A stretch of DNA of 9,962 bases from Bacteroidetes/Chlorobi group bacterium ChocPot_Mid (GTDB lineage: Bacteria; Bacteroidota; Ignavibacteria; Kapaibacteriales; UBA2268), in the NCBI GenBank assembly GCA_003731675.1, contig RCNQ01000038.1, forward strand, positions 1 to 9,962. The letters run 5' to 3'. A program made the position numbers and the translations under genes. Each line of letters starts with the position of its first letter. Within the stretch, counting starts at the first letter, position 1. This document shows positions 1 to 6,496 of the stretch, piece after piece. The notes under the pieces are model-generated. The model did no database searches. It worked only from the letters and a program-made list of their open reading frames with translations, and was not told the DNA's origin.

Positions 1-1694
1 GTCGAAATTCCTTCATAACTTGCTGTGTGACCAGTAACATAAATATCTCCGTTGCCGTCACTTCCGATACCCCAGCCATTATCCTCACTATTGCCACCAT
101 AGTAAGTCCCCCAAAGTCTTTTTCCGAAGCGGTCAAATTTACCAACAAAAGCATCCCATATACCCGACAATGTATCCTTGTAAGCACCTTGTGATGCCAT
201 CGAATTGCGGCTCTGTGTGAACCCTGTAAATATTATATTATTGAATATATCTGTGCAAACTTCCATTCCTACATCAAAGCCTTCTCCGCCATAAAATGTT
301 CCCCAAAGTCTGTATCCGTCAGATGTGAATTTTTGCAAAAACATATCGTAATTCCCACCGAATTCAGTTTGAAAAGCTCCTCCTGTAGCTATATTGGTTG
401 AACTTGAAGTTCTGCCCGTAAAAACAATATCTCCACTGCCGTCAATCACTAAATCATTAATGTAGTCCTCGAACTGTCCGCCAAAATACGTTGACCAGAA
501 CAAATGCCCGTCTGATGAAAACTTTGCGAGAAATGCATCAAACTCTCCTCCTCCATAAAAATATTGAAATGAGCCAAGTGTTGCCATGCCGCTTTTTGTC
601 TGAGTCCATCCACCTAAATAAACATTGCCGTTTTTGTCACAATCCAGTGTATGTCCAAAATCGAAACTGTTACCTCCAAAATACGTACACCATTGCCTTA
701 CACCACTTGCTGAAAACTTGATAAGAAAAGCATCTTTTTCACCTTTCATCGTTGTCTGGTATGCACCACTTGTTGCAATGTTACTCGTCGAACTTGTATA
801 ACCTCCTACAAAATAATTACCTGCTGTATCACTTGCTATCTCCATCCCGACATCTTCACTGCTTCCTCCATAGTAACTCGCATAAATAAAATATGGGTCT
901 ATTGTCAGAGAAAGTGTTTTGCTGTCAGACTTGCTTTCTTCACTCACAGAATAGCCAATTTCATTTTTCCCTAATTTGTAATCAACTTGTAATTGTTTGC
1001 CGTCAGATAAATAACTTTTTGGTATAAATTCACTGAAAAACAAATCACCGTTGCGAACCATTAATGCATTATTCTGCAGACTAATATCATCAGCACCGTT
1101 ATATCGCATCCTGATTTTATTAATATCACCTGCTGAATTAAGCACAAAATCATATTTGAAAACAACTGTGTTCTTTTCATTTACAGCTGAATAAAAAACT
1201 ATATCTATACCATCATAAATATTCCTGTAAATAACCGTATCATAAAAATGTGTAATTATCTGTTCGGGTTCAGGCAAATTGGCTCTCACATAATTATTAT
1301 AATCCTTCGACAATCCCCTTTTAATAACCTGAACTCTCTTATTTGACCCCAGAAATTCCACATCAACTCTGTTAACATTTATTATATCTTCCGAATTAAT
1401 CAAATCTTCTGGACTTATTTTCCCGGTGCCTTTATTAAGTATTTTTGCATCAGTACTAACTTGTTTATCATTTGTCACTCTGTCAAATTGATAAGAAATG
1501 CCTTTCTCAGTAAGCAAAATTTTGCAATCCTTTATCCTGCTCACAAAAAGCACATCATTTCTTCTTCTGCCAAACTCATCAACTATCTGACCTTCATTCT
1601 CCTCAAAACCTTCTCGGCAAATCACAAAGGAAAAGTCAAATAAAAGTAGCAGTATGAAAAAATTCATTAATCCGACATTGTATTTTATTTTCAT
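1..1694 (-). CDS. SBBP-repeat beta-propeller surface protein (3' end beyond window)
   Basis: The frame is open from the ATG at 1694 down to base 1, giving 564 residues with no stop, so the C-terminus is missing. Residues 1-26 look like a Sec signal peptide: a short basic start, then a hydrophobic run ending FSFVIC. The N-terminal domain opens with FEENEGQ (30-36), the type of motif that precedes SBBP repeats in Bacteroidota proteins (DUF7948-like). From residue 274 there are five repeats beginning YYGG or YFGG (274, 338, 403, 467, 531), 64-65 residues apart. Each carries a DAFL.KF strand and a T/GG-T-S turn, as in the SBBP family (PF06739, predicted beta-propeller blades). The family is usually exported, often by type IX secretion, but a sorting domain would lie outside the window. 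The ligand is unknown. The gene follows maf at 87 bp and may have its own promoter. An alternative start is Met10. Confidence 0.85.
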   Translation of the reverse strand, partial: MKIKYNVGLMNFFILLLLFDFSFVICREGFEENEGQIVDEFGRRRNDVLFVSRIKDCKILLTEKGISYQFDRVTNDKQVSTDAKILNKGTGKISPEDLINSEDIINVNRVDVEFLGSNKRVQVIKRGLSKDYNNYVRANLPEPEQIITHFYDTVIYRNIYDGIDIVFYSAVNEKNTVVFKYDFVLNSAGDINKIRMRYNGADDISLQNNALMVRNGDLFFSEFIPKSYLSDGKQLQVDYKLGKNEIGYSVSEESKSDSKTLSLTIDPYFIYASYYGGSSEDVGMEIASDTAGNYFVGGYTSSTSNIATSGAYQTTMKGEKDAFLIKFSASGVRQWCTYFGGNSFDFGHTLDCDKNGNVYLGGWTQTKSGMATLGSFQYFYGGGEFDAFLAKFSSDGHLFWSTYFGGQFEDYINDLVIDGSGDIVFTGRTSSSTNIATGGAFQTEFGGNYDMFLQKFTSDGYRLWGTFYGGEGFDVGMEVCTDIFNNIIFTGFTQSRNSMASQGAYKDTLSGIWDAFVGKFDRFGKRLWGTYYGGNSEDNGWGIGSDGNGDIYVTGHTASYEGIS

Positions 1695-1781
1695 CGCTTT
1701 ACATTAAACTGAATGAAATACTAAACCGCTATTCGTAAATACTATTATATTAACAATAAACTTACAAAAAAATCTCAATTA
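1695..1781. other. Intergenic gap between maf and the SBBP gene
   Basis: This is an 87-bp, very AT-rich spacer. I see no hairpin with a T-tract for maf and no convincing -33/-7 pair for the SBBP gene. A TAAGTTTA string resembles the Bacteroidota -7 box on the minus strand, but its partner TTTG is spaced badly. No Shine-Dalgarno sequence precedes the ATG at 1694. Confidence 0.4.
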
Positions 1782-2384
1782 TTAAACAAATTTTTTTAAC
1801 ATCGTATAAAACATCTCCAACGGCAAACCAACAATATTATAATAGCATCCGTTTATATGACTTACAAAGACAGCACCGAAATCATCTTGAATACCGTAAG
1901 CTCCTGCCTTATCCATTGGCGAGCCACTTTCAATATATGCCCATATCTCTTCATCTTGCAATTCCCTGAATCTTACTTCAGTTGCCTGTACATTCCCTAA
2001 GCTTTTTTCTGTCTCATTGTCAATCAGAACTACACCTGTAAAAACAGTATGTGACCTGTTGCTGAGCTTTTTTAGTATCTGGAAAGCATCCTGACGGTCA
2101 ACAGGTTTGTGCAAAATCTCATTATCCAGAACAACTATTGTATCTGCACCTATTACAATACAATCCTTCTTCATCCTTTTGGCAACTTCATCTGCCTTAT
2201 TAAACGCCGAATTTATTACATAATCCCTGAAATCAAAGTAACCGCTGCTTTTAACCTCCTTGTAATTCGATTCAACAACATCAAACTCAAATCCCAGAGA
2301 CGATAAAAGTTTTCTTCTTCTTGGTGATTTGGAAGCAAGAACAAGCGGTTTTTTCAACTTCAAAATTTTCTCAATATTTTTCAT
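1782..2384 (-). CDS. maf: Maf-family nucleoside triphosphate pyrophosphatase
   Basis: This protein of 200 residues is full length for the Maf/YhdE family. These cytoplasmic enzymes hydrolyse non-canonical or methylated nucleoside triphosphates, or dTTP/UTP, to monophosphate and pyrophosphate, and so clean the nucleotide pool. Visible signatures are the phosphate-binding loop SKSPRR (18-23), GADTIV (79-84) with the likely catalytic Asp81, SHTVFTGV (111-118), and the C-terminal block SGSPMDKAGAYGIQ (153-166) followed by NIVGLPLEMF. It lies 58 bp downstream of the methionine sulfoxide reductase gene on the same strand, with a candidate promoter in the gap. The sequence does not separate a dTTP/UTP-specific enzyme from one acting on methylated nucleotides. 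The start is the first ATG, and it leaves a normal N-terminus 13-14 residues before the LASKSPRR strand. Confidence 0.95.
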   Translation of the reverse strand: MKNIEKILKLKKPLVLASKSPRRRKLLSSLGFEFDVVESNYKEVKSSGYFDFRDYVINSAFNKADEVAKRMKKDCIVIGADTIVVLDNEILHKPVDRQDAFQILKKLSNRSHTVFTGVVLIDNETEKSLGNVQATEVRFRELQDEEIWAYIESGSPMDKAGAYGIQDDFGAVFVSHINGCYYNIVGLPLEMFYTMLKKFV

Positions 2385-2418
2385 AATCTATTATATTATT
2401 ATTACCAATCAGTTATTG

Positions 2419-2446
2419 CAAATATAGTTCAAGACTCCATTATCAA
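2419..2446 (-). promoter_or_regulatory. Candidate promoter for maf (-7 box TATATTTG)
   Basis: On the minus strand TATATTTG (2426-2419) matches the Bacteroidota -7 consensus TAnnTTTG exactly. A TTG at 2446-2444 lies 17 nt upstream, slightly closer than the usual 19. Transcription would start roughly 30 nt before the maf ATG. In DNA this AT-rich a chance match is possible. Confidence 0.35.
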
Positions 2447-2925
2447 CTATTATAATACTGCCACACTTTACTCAAATCTGAATTATTTACAAGAATCCTC
2501 AAAAGTTGTTCCAGTCTGCGTCTGTCTTGCTCAGAGAATCTGTCAACTACCGGGCTATCAATATCCAGAACACCAAAAAGCTTCTTATTCTTAATAATCG
2601 GAATAACAATCTCAGACCTTGAAGCAGAATCACAGGCAATATGCCCCTTAAATCTGTGCACATCTTCAACTACAACCGTCTCCTTCAATTCCGCAGAAAA
2701 TCCGCACACACCATCTCCCATCTTAATCCTAATACAAGCAGGTTTTCCTTGAAACGGACCCAACAGCAACTCATCTTTGCTCAGCAGGTAAAAGCCCACC
2801 CAATTCAATAATTCAACGTTGTGATAAATCAATGAACAAAAATTCGATGCATTTGCAAAAAAATCTTTTTCATCTGCGAATAGTCCCTTGCACTCCTTAA
2901 CCAAATCTTTATATGAAGTCAACAT
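2443..2925 (-). CDS. msrC: Free methionine-R-sulfoxide reductase (GAF domain)
   Basis: This is a single GAF domain of the fRMsr (MsrC/YebR) family, which reduces free L-methionine-R-sulfoxide in the cytoplasm, with electrons normally from thioredoxin. The family blocks NWVGFYLL, LLLGPFQGKPACIRI, GVCG, GHIACDSASRSEIV and GVLDIDSP appear in order. Counting from the chosen ATG, the cysteines are Cys64, Cys74 and Cys98. Their spacing of 10 and 24 is that of the E. coli enzyme (84/94/118), where the last is catalytic, so an active enzyme is expected. The frame has an earlier ATG at 2949, which would add eight residues. I prefer 2925 because it gives 160 residues aligned with the family N-terminus, and because a candidate promoter ends only 8 nt before the upstream ATG. 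The gene is divergent from thiN and upstream of maf. Confidence 0.93.
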   Translation of the reverse strand: MLTSYKDLVKECKGLFADEKDFFANASNFCSLIYHNVELLNWVGFYLLSKDELLLGPFQGKPACIRIKMGDGVCGFSAELKETVVVEDVHRFKGHIACDSASRSEIVIPIIKNKKLFGVLDIDSPVVDRFSEQDRRRLEQLLRILVNNSDLSKVWQYYNS

Positions 2926-2957
2926 AAAATTTTTTAATTTGTAAAACATCTATAAGA

Positions 2958-2988
2958 CAAAATAATTTATTTTATCAAGCTTAGCAAG
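2958..2988 (-). promoter_or_regulatory. Candidate promoter for the msrC-maf unit
   Basis: On the minus strand CTTG (2988-2985) is separated by exactly 19 nt from TTATTTTG (2965-2958). This resembles the Bacteroidota TTTG-N19-TAnnTTTG promoter with one mismatch in each box. It lies in the 54-78 bp space between the divergent msrC and thiN genes and would place the transcript start close to 2952, favouring the downstream ATG of msrC. Confidence 0.4.
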
Positions 2989-3003
2989 AAAATAAAAAAA
3001 CTG

Positions 3004-3672
3004 ATGCAAAAAATTGATTTTAAAAACACATACGACGCAATCACTTGCCTCGATGGGAACTTGCCGGAAAAAGATTTTTTCTCACTTTTCACAGGTATCC
3101 CTATCTTTGCCGCCGATGGTGCGGCATTGCAATTAATGCAAATGTCTGTTGATTTCGATAAAGTTATCGGTGATTTGGATACATTAAAATCAAAAAATAT
3201 GATTGATAAAATCCCTGATTCAAAACTCATATACCAGCCCGACCAGGATTTCAACGATTTTGAAAAAACACTTAAATATGCTATTAGTATTGGGAAAAAG
3301 AACATTTTAATCTGCGGATTTCACGGCGGTGAATTTGAGCATAGTCTCAACAACTGGAGTGTTTTTATGAAATACTATCAAAAAACCAACCTGTGTTTGT
3401 ACGAAGCAAACCGCTATGCTTTTGCCAAAGATAAAAGCTTTTGTATCAATACAAAACATGGAGAAATGATTGGTTTGATTCCTCAACCATCTGCAATTTT
3501 AACAACTTATGGATTAAAGTGGAATCTATCTAACGAAAAATTACAGCTTGGATTTCGCGAAGGTGCAAGAAATATTGCTCTCTCAGAAATGATTCAGATT
3601 GAAATCCACCAGGGAGCTATTTTGATTTTTCTTGATGCCCGTTTACCCGGTGCTCCCGAATTTAATCTTTGA
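3004..3672 (+). CDS. thiN: Thiamine pyrophosphokinase-like protein
   Basis: This 222-residue protein has the layout of thiamine pyrophosphokinase, which transfers pyrophosphate from ATP to thiamine to make the cofactor TPP in the cytoplasm. The catalytic domain shows AADGAA (36-41), GDLDT (56-60, usually GDFDS), DQDFNDFEKT (80-89, the D-D-x-x-D-x-E/K Mg-ATP motif) and GFHGGEFEH (105-113, usually G..GGRxDH). The C-terminal beta-domain has YGLKWNL (169-175). The usual S-x-S-N thiamine-site motif reads GARN (187-190). Acidic metal ligands are kept, so activity is likely, but the variants leave room for another substrate. The ATG at 3004 is preceded by an A-rich stretch with no Shine-Dalgarno sequence. 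The gene is divergent from msrC, and the next gene starts 55 bp downstream on the same strand. Confidence 0.85.
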   Translation: MQKIDFKNTYDAITCLDGNLPEKDFFSLFTGIPIFAADGAALQLMQMSVDFDKVIGDLDTLKSKNMIDKIPDSKLIYQPDQDFNDFEKTLKYAISIGKKNILICGFHGGEFEHSLNNWSVFMKYYQKTNLCLYEANRYAFAKDKSFCINTKHGEMIGLIPQPSAILTTYGLKWNLSNEKLQLGFREGARNIALSEMIQIEIHQGAILIFLDARLPGAPEFNL

Positions 3673-3698
3673 TTTTAAATGAAATATAGTTAAATTTA
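3668..3698 (+). promoter_or_regulatory. Candidate promoter for the esterase-like/TOPRIM-like pair
   Basis: TTTG (3668-3671), a 19-nt spacer, and TAAATTTA (3691-3698) fit the Bacteroidota -33/-7 pattern with one mismatch at the last base of the -7 box. The -33 box overlaps the stop codon of thiN. The predicted start near 3703 would give a leader of about 25 nt before the ATG at 3728. Chance matches are possible in this AT-rich DNA. Confidence 0.4.
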
Positions 3699-3727
3699 TA
3701 AATTGGTTAACATTAAAACACAAAGTA

Positions 3728-4459
3728 ATGGAAAGATTAGACATTAAAATCAACAGCGAAATTCTGCAAAAAGAACTCAATCTTGCAGTTTACGGACACT
3801 ATGGATTTGCTCTGCTTATGTTCCCTGCTACATCCGACGACTACCTGGAAAATGAAAAACTTGGTTTCATTGAGACTCTTAAACCTTTCATCAATAAAGG
3901 TAAATTGACTGTCTTCTCCATCGAAACAGTTAATAACGAAAGCTGGTTGAATCCGAATATACCTGATGAACAAAAATCAAATAGACAATATGAATTCAAT
4001 GAGTTTCTTGTCAAGGAACTTCTTCAGCAAATTTTTCATACATGCGGTGGTCCGATACCAATAATCAACTGTGGTGCGGCTCTCGGTGGTTACCATGCCG
4101 CTAACTGTTACTTCCGCAGACCTGATATATTTTATGGTGTTATCTCTATGAGTAGCTTTTATAACATACAGTATCTCTCTGGTAACTTTTTCAATGACAA
4201 TTGTTATTTTAATTCCCCTGTACATTATCTTCCGAATTTATCTGACGAATACTGGCTTTCATTCTTAAGAAGCAAACATCATGTTTATTTGATGACCGGT
4301 ACTGGCGAAAACGAAAATCCCTCACATCTGAGCCATATCAGTGACATTTTAAATTATAAATCCATTCCTCACAATGCTGACTTCTGGGGAAAAGAATGGG
4401 GTCACAACAAAGAAACCTGGAACTCCATGCTTAGCAAAGTTATGCAAACAAAATTATAA
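3728..4459 (+). CDS. EsteraseD-like alpha/beta-hydrolase, nucleophile Ser apparently replaced by Ala
   Basis: This 243-residue cytoplasmic protein has no signal peptide. It resembles the small EsteraseD-like alpha/beta-hydrolase family (PF00756 relatives) whose members carry a nucleophile elbow of the form GCSMGAYHAANFFFRRPD. Here the same block reads GAALGGYHAANCYFRRPD (116-133). The motif is intact except that the nucleophile position, residue 118 (codon GCT at 4079-4081), is Ala instead of Ser. Downstream landmarks remain: FYGVISMSSFYN, YFNSPVHYLPNL, the strand VYLMTGTGENEN, and a candidate catalytic His226 in EWGHNKETW. The protein therefore looks well folded but probably inactive as a serine hydrolase, possibly a binding or scaffolding paralogue. 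It ends 18 bp before the TOPRIM-like gene, so the two are probably co-transcribed. No clear Shine-Dalgarno sequence is present. The loss of the serine rests on my alignment from memory. Confidence 0.75.
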   Translation: MERLDIKINSEILQKELNLAVYGHYGFALLMFPATSDDYLENEKLGFIETLKPFINKGKLTVFSIETVNNESWLNPNIPDEQKSNRQYEFNEFLVKELLQQIFHTCGGPIPIINCGAALGGYHAANCYFRRPDIFYGVISMSSFYNIQYLSGNFFNDNCYFNSPVHYLPNLSDEYWLSFLRSKHHVYLMTGTGENENPSHLSHISDILNYKSIPHNADFWGKEWGHNKETWNSMLSKVMQTKL

Positions 4460-4467
4460 AAATTAAC

Positions 4468-4471
4468 AGGA
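4468..4471 (+). promoter_or_regulatory. Ribosome binding site deciding a GTG start
   Basis: AGGA lies six bases before GTG at 4478. It is one of the few clear Shine-Dalgarno sites in the window, and it supports the GTG start over the internal ATG at codon 41. Confidence 0.55.
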
Positions 4472-4477
4472 AATTCT

Positions 4478-5002
4478 GTGATTAACAAACTCTATATTTT
4501 TGTTGAAGGTAATGACGATGAACTGTTTTTTAAAACCATTGTAATTCCAATTCTGCGTGAAAAATACTCAGATATCGAAATAATCCAGTACGCACAAATG
4601 AAAAAGGAAAAAGTCGAACTCTTCATTTTAAGCATCAACACTTTAAGATTCGACTATATTCTGCTTGCCGATATTGACTTCTTTAAATCCGTGAAACAAA
4701 AGAAAAAATACCTCGAAACAAGATTTAACAACTTAAATCCCGAACTAATTTATATAGTTATACGAGAAATTGAAAGCTGGTATTTTGCCGGTATCAGCGA
4801 CGAACAGAGCAGGGAATTTGGAATTAAACCTATGAAAAACACTAATGATTTGGTCAAAGAAGAATTCAATTTACTATATCACAAAAAGTTCAAATCAAGA
4901 ATTGACTTTATGCTTGAACTGCTTAAAGACTATTCAATTAAATCAGCCATGCAAAAAAATGATTCCTTTGCTTTCTTTGCCCGAAACTTTTTGTTCGAGT
5001 AA
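4478..5002 (+). CDS. TOPRIM-like protein of unknown function, GTG start
   Basis: This is a 174-residue soluble protein. The start is GTG at 4478, supported by AGGA at 4468-4471, six bases upstream, and by the 18-bp spacing from the preceding stop. The N-terminus IFVEGNDDELFF (7-18) matches the first TOPRIM strand and its catalytic-type glutamate (Glu10). YILLADIDFF (60-69) gives the D-x-D pair (Asp65, Asp67), and IREIESWYFAG (95-105) resembles the conserved block of DUF4276/OLD-type TOPRIM relatives. Such folds bind Mg2+ and occur in nucleases, primases and phosphotransfer proteins. Many are partnered by an AAA ATPase in defence loci, but none is seen here. The gene converges on the metallo-hydrolase with only 7 bp between the two stops. 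The assignment rests on motifs; the substrate is unknown. Confidence 0.75.
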   Translation: MINKLYIFVEGNDDELFFKTIVIPILREKYSDIEIIQYAQMKKEKVELFILSINTLRFDYILLADIDFFKSVKQKKKYLETRFNNLNPELIYIVIREIESWYFAGISDEQSREFGIKPMKNTNDLVKEEFNLLYHKKFKSRIDFMLELLKDYSIKSAMQKNDSFAFFARNFLFE

Positions 5003-5009
5003 AAAAAAT

Positions 5010-5957
5010 CTAATATACTCCCAAATCCTCACCACAAACAACTTTGCCTTTGTAATTTTGCCTGACTTCATTGACCATAACTTCAGGTTTAGCTCCCCAT
5101 GAAAGAATATGATACATCACAAGCATTTTGGGTTTTACGGTTGAAGCAAGCTCGGCAAGTTCATCTGTCGAAGTATGAGCATTTTTATGATATTTTTGCC
5201 ATTCGGCTTTTCTGGTAAGATAGCCAATATAAGAATATGCCTCATGAACCAGCAAATCGCACCCCATGCTTGCCGCTATTATTCCCTCGCAGGGACGACA
5301 ATCACCCGATATTGTAATTACCCTGTCCTTAGTTACAAACTGAAAAGCATAAGCTTCCTGCCAACCTGCATGCTCAACCCTGTAAGCATATACATTAACA
5401 TTTGAATCCTGATAAACCAAACCTTCCTTATACTCAGTAACATTTACCTTATAACCTGTTTTATTCGAGGGCTCCAAGCCACTCAACCTGTTATTAATAT
5501 CTTCAGAATAAGCTTCTAACAAGTGGCTCGTCATTCTTGCCGTACCTTTAGGACCAAAGACCTTCAAAGGCTTTTCCCTTCCCAAAACCCAGGGTGTTAA
5601 TATCAAATCAGGGTAACCTGTGGTGTGGTCACTATGCAGATGAGTAATAAATAATTTATCCAGCTTTTTTGGTTCAAGTGCCTTTATTCCTTTTTTGAAA
5701 GCGGCGGCGGCTCTTCGGACTATTCCCGGTCCGCAATCCACAAGATAGACACTATTATTGACTACAACAGCTACTGCAGGACCTGACCTTTCAGGTTCAG
5801 CATTGGGTGTTCCTGTACCAAGCAAGACTACATAAGTTTTATGAGCGGGTTTTTTAAGCGATTCATCACCGTTGCTTTTCCCCTTATTACTATCATCAAC
5901 TTTGGTGCAAGCCAAAAAAATTATGGCAGAAACTAAAATAATATAAACTGTTTTCAT
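5010..5957 (-). CDS. Lipid-anchored metallo-beta-lactamase-fold hydrolase (RNase Z-like layout)
   Basis: I start this gene at the ATG at 5957, giving 315 residues, because it begins directly with a lipoprotein signal: MKTVYIILVSAIIFLAC, lipobox FLAC, lipidated Cys17. The ATG at 6029 in the same frame would bury that signal behind 24 residues. After a polar linker the metallo-beta-lactamase fold runs from about residue 41. It shows LLGTGTP (45-51), HLHSDH (106-111, two-zinc site), His196, SGDCRP with bridging Asp218, HEAYS, HTSTDELAELA (His261) and MYH (His283). This order resembles the RNase Z/arylsulfatase-like branch of the fold. The anchor places it in the periplasm or on a membrane surface, so tRNA processing is unlikely and a small-molecule ester or phosphodiester substrate is more plausible. 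The substrate is unknown. It converges on the TOPRIM-like gene and diverges from the Ig-fold lipoprotein. Confidence 0.9.
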   Translation of the reverse strand: MKTVYIILVSAIIFLACTKVDDSNKGKSNGDESLKKPAHKTYVVLLGTGTPNAEPERSGPAVAVVVNNSVYLVDCGPGIVRRAAAAFKKGIKALEPKKLDKLFITHLHSDHTTGYPDLILTPWVLGREKPLKVFGPKGTARMTSHLLEAYSEDINNRLSGLEPSNKTGYKVNVTEYKEGLVYQDSNVNVYAYRVEHAGWQEAYAFQFVTKDRVITISGDCRPCEGIIAASMGCDLLVHEAYSYIGYLTRKAEWQKYHKNAHTSTDELAELASTVKPKMLVMYHILSWGAKPEVMVNEVRQNYKGKVVCGEDLGVY

Positions 5958-6034
5958 AATAATCCCGTCAATTTTATTATTAGAAAAATTATTACTAACT
6001 TGACTTAGAAATATTTTCAATATAAGCATTAATT

Positions 6035-6418
6035 ATGTTCAAGAGCAAGAAAAATATGACATTATTTAAAAATGCGATGATTTTTTCATTGCTGTTCATT
6101 ATACTCTCCTGTGCAGAAGACTGCAAATTCAATTCAATTTCAACTGAATCACTACCCGACGGTACTGTTGGCACTGAATACTACTTCCGGATAGAACTCG
6201 AAACAAGCTGTTCTGCTCCTTACCGCAAAATTGAAGTTAAAAACGGAGATTTACCACCAGGTATCACTTTGGATACAAGCGGAGAATTTACTGGTATCCC
6301 CACTCAGGCAGGAACTTATACTTTCACAATAACTGCACGTGTTTGCTTTGGTTCCAACGGCTTCGAATACATTGACTGCAGGGACAAAACAAAAGAATTC
6401 ACAATCAAAATCAACTAA
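6035..6418 (+). CDS. Small lipoprotein with one Ig-like (He_PIG) domain
   Basis: The 127-residue product has a lipoprotein signal peptide with hydrophobic core MIFSLLFIILSC and lipidated Cys26. A second Met at codon 8 (6056) is an equally good start. The mature part is one Ig-like module of the putative Ig (He_PIG, PF05345) type. It shows LPDGTVGTEYYFRIE, then the hallmark LPPGITLDTSGEFTGIPTQAG (73-93), then alternating strands to the C-terminus. Four more cysteines (30, 59, 104, 115) could form two disulfides, consistent with an exported protein. A single Ig domain on a lipid anchor suggests a cell-surface or periplasmic binding or structural role, with no enzymatic motif. It is divergent from the metallo-hydrolase, sharing a 77-bp upstream region, and ends 78 bp before the stop of the convergent repeat-protein gene. 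Confidence 0.82.
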   Translation: MFKSKKNMTLFKNAMIFSLLFIILSCAEDCKFNSISTESLPDGTVGTEYYFRIELETSCSAPYRKIEVKNGDLPPGITLDTSGEFTGIPTQAGTYTFTITARVCFGSNGFEYIDCRDKTKEFTIKIN

Positions 6419-6431
6419 AATATTGTATATC

Positions 6432-6469
6432 AAAAAAAAATCAACCGCCAATATAAATCAGCGGTTGAT
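6432..6469 (-). terminator. Intrinsic terminator of the qmoB/repeat-protein unit
   Basis: ATCAACCGC (6440-6448) and GCGGTTGAT (6461-6469) form a perfect 9-bp stem around a 12-nt loop. On the minus strand it is followed by a run of nine T (6440-6432), the standard layout of a Rho-independent terminator. It lies 28 bp after the repeat-protein stop. The plus strand has no T-tract after the stem, so it acts mainly on minus-strand transcripts. Confidence 0.88.
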
Positions 6470-6496
6470 ATTAAGTTATTCTTACAAAAATATTTC

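Noticed and set aside
1..875. DNA-level tandem repeat or CRISPR-like array in the SBBP region
   Set aside because: The 64-65 residue periodicity is visible in the protein only. The DNA units have diverged and there are no short identical repeats with spacers.
491..1643. Plus-strand ORFs at 491-721 and 1461-1643
   Set aside because: They are antisense to the open SBBP frame, which has family motifs across the whole stretch.
2967..3305. Minus-strand ORF of 112 codons with hydrophobic ends
   Set aside because: It lies antisense to the conserved catalytic part of thiN and its product has no recognisable pattern, so it is a shadow.
4478..5002. A complete anti-phage defence system around the TOPRIM-like gene
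   Set aside because: No ATPase, nuclease, methylase or integrase is present nearby. The neighbours are metabolic or unknown, so a defence role is not supported by this window.
4990..5030. Possible terminator in the TOPRIM/metallo-hydrolase convergent junction
   Set aside because: The only stem found (GAGTA/TACTC) is 5 bp with a 14-nt AT-rich loop, and it overlaps both gene ends, too weak to call.
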